A stretch of DNA of 64,000 bases, taken from assembly GCF_014775655.1 (NCBI RefSeq), contig NZ_CP061274.1:496001-560000 (forward strand), read 5' to 3'. This document shows, piece after piece, positions 42,201-48,445 of this stretch. The position numbers and the translations under genes are program-made. Each line of letters starts with the position of its first letter. Position 1 is the stretch's first letter. The notes beneath the pieces are model-generated. The model searched no databases and was not told the origin of the DNA. It saw only the letters and a program-made list of their open reading frames with translations. Origin of the DNA: Clavibacter zhangzhiyongii. GTDB lineage: Bacteria > Actinomycetota > Actinomycetes > Actinomycetales > Microbacteriaceae.

Positions 42201-42948
42201 GCGCCAGCCGTTCGGCGGCTGGAAGCGCTCCTCCGTCGGATCCGGCACCAAGGCCGGCGGCCCGAACTACCTCATGGGCCTCGGCTCCTGGGTCACCGAC
42301 GAGGGCCGGCACTCCAGCTCGCTGCACCTGCGCGGGCTCGCGCCGCGGGTCACGGAGCTCATCGAGTCGGCGCAGCCCGCGATCCGCTACGAGGACTTCG
42401 ACCTCGTCCGCCGCTCCGCCCTCAGCGACGCGGTCGCGTGGCACGAGGAGTTCGGCCAGGTGAAGGACCCGAGCGGCCTCGGCGTCGAGCGCAACCTGTT
42501 CCGCTACCGGTCGCTGCCCGTCACGGTGCGCCTCGACGAGTCGGGTGCCCTCGCCGACCTGCTGCGCGTGCTCGCGGCCGGGCGCCTCGCGTACGCGGAG
42601 ATGCACGTGTCGGTGCCGGGGATCCTCCCGGCCGGCCTCGGCCAGGTGCTCGACGACCTGCCGAGCGTGCACGTGACCATCGAGACGGACGACGCGTGGC
42701 TCGCCCGCGTCGCGGCCGACGGGATCGCGACGGAGCGCGTGCGGCTCGTCGCCGACCCCGCCACGCGGATCGCCGAGGCGCGCGCCCTCTCGGACGCGCT
42801 GCGCGGCACGCCCGACGTCGCCGTCTTCGCCGACGAGGTCACCGCGGCCGGCCGCGTCGAGATGCTCACGTTCCTGCGCGAGCAGGCGATCAGCATCACG
42901 GCCCATCGCTTCGGCAACCCGGACGACTGGAGCGAGGCGGTCATCTAG
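39232..42948 (+). CDS. putA: Bifunctional proline dehydrogenase / L-glutamate-gamma-semialdehyde dehydrogenase
   Basis: A protein of up to 1238 residues that oxidises proline to glutamate. The N-terminal half holds the FAD-dependent ProDH barrel (YVSIKVSSVVSQL, IVLQAYLPDAL, IKVRIVKGANLAMEQ, IEFEMLLGMA). The C-terminal half is an aldehyde dehydrogenase with AETSGKNAIIV (general base Glu) and the catalytic Cys in GHAGQKCSAAS. About 200 further residues follow the ALDH core. There is no N-terminal ribbon-helix-helix, so this PutA does not self-regulate; the divergent LysR protein probably does. An ATG at 39313 (MTADTASAS) is an equally plausible start. Confidence 0.93.
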   Translation: MVAHWEDAPAARPTTGLLARPETKRLRMTADTASASDTAAVPTAGHDREELADRAVELVRTWLAEAAEHPADPSAERLAGVLKDENGLAFTIGFVDRVVRPEDLPVAGNSLAALTSKTPGFLPWYMQGAIRAGGILGPVLPQVVVPVARRVLREMVGHLIVDATSDKLGPAIEKLREGGSRLNLNLLGEAVLGEKEAARRLAGTRELLARDDVDYVSIKVSSVVSQLSMWAFDEAVEKVVERLTPLYELASEAAAPKFINLDMEEYKDLDLTIEVFTRVLDQPQLKDLEAGIVLQAYLPDALAGLQRLTAWAEERRAAGGAPIKVRIVKGANLAMEQVDGRMHDWPVATWATKEQTDTHYKRMLEHALQPTAADAVKVGVAGHNLFDVAYAWLLAEERGVTDRIEFEMLLGMATGQAEAVKRTVGGLLLYTPVVHPTEFDVAISYLIRRLEENASQENFMSAVFELSTSSALFAREESRFRSSLAAVDDAIPAPNRTQDRRFPPELDDVDPLAEPETPEEPEEEVDPQLTSVVMGFTRGSLLTPDALVDPDASTTPFRNAADTDPALPTNRAWGREILSRVAASQLGVATIDAARIDSTDQLDDIIDGVRTAAAAWGARSGDQRAALLHRVGVAIERNRARLIEVMASETGKTIAEADPEVSEAVDFAHYYAERARDLDRVQGARFVPSRVTVVAPPWNFPVAIPAGSMLAALAAGSGVVVKPAGQARRSGAVLVEALREAGVPRELLALVDAGEAEFGEHLISHPSVDRVILTGGYETAEVFRSWRSDLPLLAETSGKNAIIVTPSADLDLAAADVVKSAFGHAGQKCSAASLVILVGSVGRSRRFLTQLTDAVSSLRVGYPQDPTTQMGPIIEPAAGKLKHALTQLGVGEKWLVEPEQMDETGRLWSPGVRDGVKPGSYFHLTEFFGPVLGVMRARNLEEAIRFQNAIPYGLTAGLHSLDARELDQWLETVEAGNLYVNRGITGAIVQRQPFGGWKRSSVGSGTKAGGPNYLMGLGSWVTDEGRHSSSLHLRGLAPRVTELIESAQPAIRYEDFDLVRRSALSDAVAWHEEFGQVKDPSGLGVERNLFRYRSLPVTVRLDESGALADLLRVLAAGRLAYAEMHVSVPGILPAGLGQVLDDLPSVHVTIETDDAWLARVAADGIATERVRLVADPATRIAEARALSDALRGTPDVAVFADEVTAAGRVEMLTFLREQAISITAHRFGNPDDWSEAVI

Positions 42949-43075
42949 CCGACCGCGATCGAGGTCCGCGCGCTCGCGGCCCCGGAGATCGAGCCGCCCG
43001 GCCGCGGCCAGGGCGCGCGGACCTGAGCGCCGGTCGGCGTGCCGGCGTGCCCATCCGAGCTGACAGCATGGGCGC

Positions 43076-43744
43076 ATGCACGAGACGGAGGCCGTCGCCC
43101 GCGCCCGAGCGATGTGGGACGCGGGGCGGCGTCGGGAGGCGACCGCGTCGCTCGTGGACCGGGTCCGCAGCCACCCCCGCGAGGAGGTCGCGCGCCTCAC
43201 GCTCGCGGGCTGGTACCGCGAGCTCGGGGCACCGGATCAGGCGGGCCGCTGGGGCATCGCGACGCCGGGCTGGACCACCGCGCCGGAGCGCGACCGGCTG
43301 GCGCGCATGATCGCGACGTCCGGGCACCGCGGGGACGGGATCCTCCGGTTCCTCGACCTGCCCGAGCGGGACGTCCCCGCGGACGTGGCCGAGCTGCTGC
43401 CGCTGGTGGAGCGCCATCGGGAGCGGTACGCCCGCGCCGGGGTGCCGATCGCCGAGGTCGCGCCGCCCGCCGATCCCCGACACGAGGTCGCCGTCGGGCT
43501 GTGCGTCGGCGCCGGGGCGGTGTTCGCCGTGGGGATGCTCCTCGCGGGGATCCTGTCCCTCTTCGGCGTGGCCGTGGTCGGCGTCGCGCGCTGGACCGGC
43601 GTGGTGGCGCTCGTCCTGCTGAAGCTCGCCGTGATCGCCGAGGGCACGCGCCCGCGGCCGGGCCGGCGGTGGATCACGGCGCTCGCCTTCGTCGTGGCCG
43701 TGGCGCTGGCCTTCGCCTACTGGGGCCTGGCGCGGATCGCGTAG
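43076..43744 (+). CDS. Tandem paralogue 1: soluble helical domain plus two membrane helices (DUF6584-like)
   Basis: A 222-residue protein. The first 85 residues form a helical domain with the motif AGWYRELGAPDQAGRWGIATPGWTT, shared with the next two genes; it resembles what has been called DUF6584, though I cannot confirm that here. Two hydrophobic segments follow (GAGAVFAVGMLLAGILSLFG and a second near residue 170), then a third near the C-terminus. The WYRE-xx-DQAGRW pattern resembles a tetratricopeptide-like repeat. CAGCAT lies 6 nt before the ATG as a weak -10. No function can be assigned. Confidence 0.82.
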   Translation: MHETEAVARARAMWDAGRRREATASLVDRVRSHPREEVARLTLAGWYRELGAPDQAGRWGIATPGWTTAPERDRLARMIATSGHRGDGILRFLDLPERDVPADVAELLPLVERHRERYARAGVPIAEVAPPADPRHEVAVGLCVGAGAVFAVGMLLAGILSLFGVAVVGVARWTGVVALVLLKLAVIAEGTRPRPGRRWITALAFVVAVALAFAYWGLARIA

Positions 43745-43829
43745 CGGGGAGCGCCGGGGTGCTCGCGCAGGAGGTCCTGCGCCGGGGATGATCCGCGCGC
43801 GGCCCGCTGGGATCCGCGACCCTGGGCGC

Positions 43830-44492
43830 ATGCAGCGATCCGAGGTCGTCGACCGCGCCCGGACGCTGTGGGACGCCGGACGGCGGCGGGACGCGATCGT
43901 CGAGCTGCGCACCCGCGTGCGGCGCGAGCCGGGCGACGCGGTCGCGCGCCTGCTCCTCGCGTCCTGGTACCGCGAGGTCCGCGCCCCCGACCAGGCCGCG
44001 CGGTGGGGCATCGCCCTCCCCGGCTGGACCACCCCGCGCGAGCGCGAGCTGCTGGCGCGCCTGATCGCGTCGTCCGGCGTGCGCGACGAGGACCTCGGCC
44101 GCTTCCTCGCGCTGCCGGCGGGTGAGCGGCCCGGCGAGCTCGACGAGGTCATGGCGGTCGTGGGCGGCCTCCGCGCGCCCGACGGGTGGCGCGGCGCGAA
44201 GCCGCTGCGGCGATCCGACCGGCGGAGCGAGATCGCGCGCACCCTGGGCGCGCTGGGCGTCGTGGTGCTCGCGGGCGCCCTGCTCGTGTCGGGGCTCGTG
44301 GCGCTGGTCGGCGACGGCGCGACGCCCCCGGCGCGGGGCGGCGTCGCCCTGGCCCTCGCGCTGCTCGCCGCCGCCGCGCTCGTGGAGGGGACCCGTGCGC
44401 GCGCGGGCTGGTGGTGGGTCGGGCCGTCGGCGGTCGCGCTCGCGGCGGTGCTCGCGGCGGCCGCCGCGGCGCTCGCGCGGCTCGCCGTCTGA
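43830..44492 (+). CDS. Tandem paralogue 2: helical domain plus membrane helices
   Basis: A 220-residue paralogue of the preceding protein. VDRARTLWDAGRRRDAI and ASWYREVRAPDQAARWGIALPGWTT align without gaps to paralogue 1. The C-terminal half has two to three hydrophobic segments, with a different sequence from paralogues 1 and 3. ATG at 43830 (MQRSEVV) is chosen by alignment of the N-termini; GACCCT lies 6 nt upstream. A separate 85-bp spacer before it suggests its own promoter. Confidence 0.82.
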   Translation: MQRSEVVDRARTLWDAGRRRDAIVELRTRVRREPGDAVARLLLASWYREVRAPDQAARWGIALPGWTTPRERELLARLIASSGVRDEDLGRFLALPAGERPGELDEVMAVVGGLRAPDGWRGAKPLRRSDRRSEIARTLGALGVVVLAGALLVSGLVALVGDGATPPARGGVALALALLAAAALVEGTRARAGWWWVGPSAVALAAVLAAAAAALARLAV

Positions 44493-44567
44493 CGCGTGCG
44501 GTGGCACCCGGGCGTCCGGCGGCGCGCGCCGGATGCGGACGCGCCGCCCGCCTGCCACGATGAGCGG

Positions 44568-45260
44568 ATGGACGAGGCCGGGGCGATCGCGCGCGCCACG
44601 GCGATGCGGGAGGCCGGCGAGCGCGCGAAGGGGATCCAGTCCCTGCGGTCGCGCGTCGAGGCGCATCCGACCGAGAGGTCCGCGCGGCGCCTGCTCGCCG
44701 AGTGGTACCGCGACGACGGCACGCACGACCAGGCCGGCCGCTGGGGCATCGTGCTCCCCGGCTGGACCACCACCTACGAGCGCGACCGCGCCGCGCGCCT
44801 GTTCGCGGCGTCGTACCCCGTGGGCGGCGACGTGCGCGCGTTCCTGCACCTGCCCGCGGGGCCCGTGCCGGAGGACGCGCGGCTGCTGGCGGCGCGGATC
44901 CCGGTGCAGCGGGAGCTGCTGTCCCGCCGGGCGCAGCCGCCGATGCCGCCGCCGCTCCCGGCGCCCCCGGGACCGCTGGACGGGTACGCCCCGGTCGTGG
45001 GCATCATCGCCTTCGTGCTCTTCCTCGTCGACGTCGCCCTGACCTTCGGCGGGACGCTCCTCGGCTGGCCGATGGCCGCCGTCACGCGCTGGGTCTCGCT
45101 CGGGGTGGTGGTGCTCGCGGCCGCCGCGGTCGTGCTGGGGCTGCTCAACGCCTTCCTCACCCCGGCGCGGCCGACCGCGGAGGAGACGGACGAGGGCGTC
45201 GTGCCCGCGGATCCGCCCGACGACGGCGCTCCCGACGCGGGCGCCCCGGGCGGCTCGTGA
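44568..45260 (+). CDS. Tandem paralogue 3: helical domain plus membrane helices
   Basis: A 230-residue paralogue. AEWYRDDGTHDQAGRWGIVLPGWTT matches the other two in the shared domain. A Pro-rich linker (PPMPPPLPAPPGP) then leads to two transmembrane helices and an acidic tail. ATG at 44568 is chosen by alignment; CACGAT lies 6 nt upstream. The stop overlaps the start of the phosphopantetheinyl transferase gene (GTGA), so those two are coupled. Confidence 0.82.
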   Translation: MDEAGAIARATAMREAGERAKGIQSLRSRVEAHPTERSARRLLAEWYRDDGTHDQAGRWGIVLPGWTTTYERDRAARLFAASYPVGGDVRAFLHLPAGPVPEDARLLAARIPVQRELLSRRAQPPMPPPLPAPPGPLDGYAPVVGIIAFVLFLVDVALTFGGTLLGWPMAAVTRWVSLGVVVLAAAAVVLGLLNAFLTPARPTAEETDEGVVPADPPDDGAPDAGAPGGS

Positions 45261-45829
45261 CCCCCGGCGACGTCACGGTCGCGCGCGTGACGGTCGACGC
45301 GTCGGCCGACCGCCCCGCCCGCACCGCCGCCGGCCGCGCGGCCCTCCGCGAGCTGGCCGCGGAGCTGGTGGGCGCCCGGCCCGACGAGGTGACGATCCGC
45401 GCCCGCTGCGCGACCTGCGGCGGCGCGCACGGGCGGCCGGTGCCCGGCGGATCCTGGGCGCTCGACAGCCTGCACGCGAGCGTCGCGCACGCGGGCGACG
45501 CGGTGGTGGTCGCGGTGAGCGCCGAGGGGCCGATCGGCATCGACGCGGAGCCGCGCGACCGCGAGGCGCCTCCCGGGACGACGCTCGCCGACTGGGTGCG
45601 GATCGAGGCGGTGCTGAAGGCCGACGGGCGCGGCCTCCGCGTCGAGCCGGAGCGCGTCCGGTTCGCGGACGACGCGTGGGGGACCGTCGCGTGGATCGAC
45701 GGCGAGCCCGCGCGCTACCGCGTCCTGGACGTCGCGCTGGCGCCCGACCTCGTGGTCACCGTCGCCCGCCGTGCGCGGCGCGCCGGTGTGGAGCCGCTCA
45801 CGGTCGAGATCCGCGTGCTCGACCGCTGA
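45257..45829 (+). CDS. Sfp-like 4'-phosphopantetheinyl transferase family protein
   Basis: A 190-residue protein. The motifs LHASVAHAGDAVVVAVS, GPIGIDAEPRD (Mg-binding Asp) and DWVRIEAVLKADGRGL correspond to the order of Sfp-type enzymes, which load coenzyme A-derived phosphopantetheine onto carrier proteins. The usual WxxKEAxxK reads WVRIEAVLK, with Ile for the first Lys but Glu and the last Lys kept. It is small for an Sfp enzyme. The carrier domain of the synthetase gene about 5 kb away is a natural candidate substrate. GTG at 45257 overlaps paralogue 3. Confidence 0.75.
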   Translation: MTPGDVTVARVTVDASADRPARTAAGRAALRELAAELVGARPDEVTIRARCATCGGAHGRPVPGGSWALDSLHASVAHAGDAVVVAVSAEGPIGIDAEPRDREAPPGTTLADWVRIEAVLKADGRGLRVEPERVRFADDAWGTVAWIDGEPARYRVLDVALAPDLVVTVARRARRAGVEPLTVEIRVLDR

Positions 45830-45856
45830 ACGGGACGCGGCATCCGAGACGGAGAC

Positions 45857-47077
45857 TCACTCGTTCTCCGCCTGGTCCAGCACGAACTCCGTGAACCCCG
45901 GCACGGTGAAGGACAGGTGCCCGTGCTTGTTCGCGTCGAGGAGCCCCTTGTCCAGGAGCTTCTGGCGGGCGACCGAGATGGCCCTCGTGGTCGTCCCCAG
46001 GGCTTCGGCGAGATCGGCGCGCTTGACGTCCACTCCGCCCAGCCGCGCGACTGCCACGAGCATGTCCTGCTGACGTGGGCTGGCAGACCTCCAGCGTGCG
46101 CTGAAGAGCGTCTCCATCTCCGAATCCACGGACGGCAGCGCGGCCAGGACATCCTGGAGCGCGATGGCGTCATCCGGTCGCAGGCCGTCACGCGCGAGTC
46201 GGTGGGAGGCCGCCCGCCATGACGCATCGCCGATCAGCTGCACCTTGTAGGGGTAGCCGCCTGATTCCGCCACAGCCCGGTCGAGGGCGGCCAGGTCCCA
46301 GTCGACGGCGACGCTCGCCGCCGTGGCCTGGAGCGCCTCCCGCGCGCCGGCGTCGGACAGGCCGTGCAGGGGCTGGAAGCTGAACCGCTCGCTGAACGTC
46401 ACCGCCTTGTTGATCTTCGTCGGGGCACCCGGCAGTCCGACGGCGAAGAGCGCGGTCCGCGGCTGCCCGGGTTCGACGGCGCGAAGCGGGGCCATCTCCT
46501 GCCATGCGTAGGCGAGCGTGCGCAGGCTCTCGGGGTCCGCCTCCTGGATCTCGTCGATGAGCAGTGCTATCCCCGCGTCCCCGTCGTGGATCACCGCATC
46601 CACGGCGGCGCGGATCGCCTTCTGGACCTGCTTCGCCGACGCGGCCGTCCGTGCGCGCTCCGGGGTCAGCGAGACGCCGACCTGCACGATGCCGGGCGCC
46701 CCCAGCGTGACCGTCGCCGAGTCGATCGCCTCGAGTGCGGACTTCCGCAGGCGGTTGCCGGTTCCCACGACCTGCCGGAGCTCTCCGAGCAGGGATCGCA
46801 CCAGGTCCTCGTCGGGATTGGCCGTGATCAGCACGGTCCGGATGCGGTACCCGCCGAAGATGCGCTGCGCCTCCCGGAGCAGCGACGTCTTGCCGATCCC
46901 ACGGGGTCCGTGGTCGACGTGCACACGGGGGATGAACAGTCCGTCGGATGCCATGCGCTGTGCCGCCTCGCGGAACTGCTGCAGCTTGTCCGCCCGTCCG
47001 GGCAGGCTCGTCGGCACGGATCCCGGCGTGTACGGGCTCAGCGACTCGCTCGGATGACGCCCATCGTCGTTATACAT
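45857..47077 (-). CDS. AAA/ATPase-domain protein with C-terminal winged-helix region
   Basis: A 406-residue STAND-like or archaeal-type ATPase. Walker A is GPRGIGKTS at residues 57-65 in DHGPRGIGKTSLLREAQR, Walker B is IALLIDEIQEAD near residue 170, and an Arg-rich sensor follows. The last 90 residues (LGGVDVKRADLAEALGTTTRAISVARQKLLDKGLL) look like a winged helix-turn-helix. A TATACT -10 lies 8 nt before the ATG, and a 14-bp inverted repeat overlaps the start, so autoregulation is plausible. It is not tied to any obvious operon. Its biological role is unknown. Confidence 0.85.
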   Translation of the reverse strand: MYNDDGRHPSESLSPYTPGSVPTSLPGRADKLQQFREAAQRMASDGLFIPRVHVDHGPRGIGKTSLLREAQRIFGGYRIRTVLITANPDEDLVRSLLGELRQVVGTGNRLRKSALEAIDSATVTLGAPGIVQVGVSLTPERARTAASAKQVQKAIRAAVDAVIHDGDAGIALLIDEIQEADPESLRTLAYAWQEMAPLRAVEPGQPRTALFAVGLPGAPTKINKAVTFSERFSFQPLHGLSDAGAREALQATAASVAVDWDLAALDRAVAESGGYPYKVQLIGDASWRAASHRLARDGLRPDDAIALQDVLAALPSVDSEMETLFSARWRSASPRQQDMLVAVARLGGVDVKRADLAEALGTTTRAISVARQKLLDKGLLDANKHGHLSFTVPGFTEFVLDQAENE

Positions 47078-47100
47078 CGTCTTGAAGTATAACGACGATG
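47062..47100. promoter_or_regulatory. Perfect 14-bp inverted repeat spanning the ATPase start codon
   Basis: CATCGTCGTTATAC (47062-47075) and GTATAACGACGATG (47087-47100) are exact reverse complements separated by 11 nt. The minus-strand ATG is at 47077-47075, and the minus-strand -10 TATACT (47091-47086) lies in the right arm and spacer edge. The repeat is AT-rich compared with its surroundings. It is best explained as an operator or an RNA hairpin that hides the start codon. Confidence 0.85.
47086..47091 (-). promoter_or_regulatory. -10 element TATACT of the ATPase gene
   Basis: On the minus strand TATACT ends 8 nt before the ATG at 47077. It is the closest match to the TATAAT consensus in the window and lies inside the inverted repeat. 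Confidence 0.6.
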
Positions 47101-47131
47101 ACCCGCATCTGGAGGAGTCGCGATCTGCGGC

Positions 47132-48445
47132 TCAGCGACGCCCGACCCGCGGCAGCGCGGGCAGCGGCCCTTCCGCGAGCCACGCCCGCAGCAGCGCGCC
47201 CGCGTCGCCGGCCGCGCCGACGAGGTCCGCGGTGGTGCGCGGGGCCGTCCAGGCCGGATCCGTCCACCGCAGCAGCAGCTCGCGCCACCCCGCGTCGCCG
47301 AGCGTCAGCCGCAGCGCGTGCACCGCGAGGGCGCCGCGCTTGTAGACGACGTCGTCGAACATCGAGTCGGGCCCGGGATCGCCGATGCCGAGGCGCGTGC
47401 CCTCGCGGACCAGGCGCGCGTGGTGCTCGCGCGCGAGCTGATCCGCCGACGGCCCGCCCGACTCCTCCGACCACAGCCACTCGGCGTAGCAGGCGAAGCC
47501 CTCGTTGAGCCAGATGTGCCGCCACGCCGCGAGGCCCACCCGGTTGCCGAACCACTGGTGCGCGAGCTCGTGCGCGACGAGCCGCTCGGATCCGCCCGTG
47601 CCGTCGGCGTGGTTCGACCCCAGCACCGCCATGGCCTGCGCCTCGAGCGGGATCTCCAGCTCGTCGTCGGTGACGACCACGCGGTACTCGTCGAACGGGT
47701 ACGGCCCGAACAGCGACTCGAAGAACGCCATCATGCGCGGCACGAGCGCGAGGTCGGCGAGCACGCGGGCCTCCCGAGGCCGCGGGTACGCGAAGACGGC
47801 CTCGGTGGATCCGGCGGGCACGCGCCTCTCCGCGTACCGGCCGATCTGCACGGTCGCCAGGTACGGCGCGGTGGGCGCGTCCTGCGCGTAGGTCCAGGTG
47901 GCGCGGCCGGAGCGCTCGACGCGGGAGAGGAGCCGTCCGCTCGCGACGACGGAGTAGTCGACCTCGCACGCGACGCGCACGACGAAGGCGGCCCGGTCGT
48001 CCGGCCGGTCGTTGCAGGGGAACCAGGTGGACGCGCCGCTCGGCTGCGACGCGACGAGCACGCCGTCGCCGAGCTCCTCCCAGCCGAGCTCGCCCCAGAC
48101 GGTGCGGCGCGGGCCGGGCTCGCCGGAGTACGCGACGTCGACCGTGAAGGTCGCGCCCGCCGGGATCGGCGCGGCCGGCGTGACGACGAGACGCCCGCCG
48201 CGCTGCACGTGCCGGGTCTCGCGGCGGCCGTCGACGCGCACGTCGGTGGCGCGGAGGCCCGTGAGGTCGAGCTCGAACCGGGCGAGCGGCTCGCGGGCGA
48301 CGGCCGTGAGGATCGCACGCGCCTTCAGCCGGTTGCGGGCCACGCGGTAGTCGAGGTCGAGGTCGTAGCGCTCGACCGCGTACGTGGAGGAGCCGACCTC
48401 GGGGGTGTAGTCGTCGCCGGACGCCGGTCCCGTCGCGGCCCTCAC
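47132..48445 (-). CDS. M1 family zinc metallopeptidase (aminopeptidase-like), coupled to the Pls-type synthetase
   Basis: A 437-residue gluzincin. The zinc site is HELAH at residues 292-296 with Glu315 in WLNEGFA, exactly HExxH-x18-E. The canonical GxMEN substrate motif is replaced by IPLEAQ (Glu268). The beta-saddle N-terminal domain and the catalytic domain are present, but the C-terminal helical domain of large M1 enzymes is missing. No signal peptide is seen. GTG at 48445 overlaps the synthetase stop (GTGA). In epsilon-poly-lysine producers an M1-family peptidase that degrades the polymer accompanies pls, so the context supports a degradation or immunity role. Confidence 0.9.
   Translation of the reverse strand: MRAATGPASGDDYTPEVGSSTYAVERYDLDLDYRVARNRLKARAILTAVAREPLARFELDLTGLRATDVRVDGRRETRHVQRGGRLVVTPAAPIPAGATFTVDVAYSGEPGPRRTVWGELGWEELGDGVLVASQPSGASTWFPCNDRPDDRAAFVVRVACEVDYSVVASGRLLSRVERSGRATWTYAQDAPTAPYLATVQIGRYAERRVPAGSTEAVFAYPRPREARVLADLALVPRMMAFFESLFGPYPFDEYRVVVTDDELEIPLEAQAMAVLGSNHADGTGGSERLVAHELAHQWFGNRVGLAAWRHIWLNEGFACYAEWLWSEESGGPSADQLAREHHARLVREGTRLGIGDPGPDSMFDDVVYKRGALAVHALRLTLGDAGWRELLLRWTDPAWTAPRTTADLVGAAGDAGALLRAWLAEGPLPALPRVGRR

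Noticed and set aside
39199-43200. 1333-codon open frame on the strand opposite putA
   Set aside because: It mirrors the third-position GC pattern of putA, is made of Arg/Glu/Val/His-rich shadow sequence, and matches no family. The same applies to the long antisense frames over pls, the haem genes, rocD and hemA-hemE.
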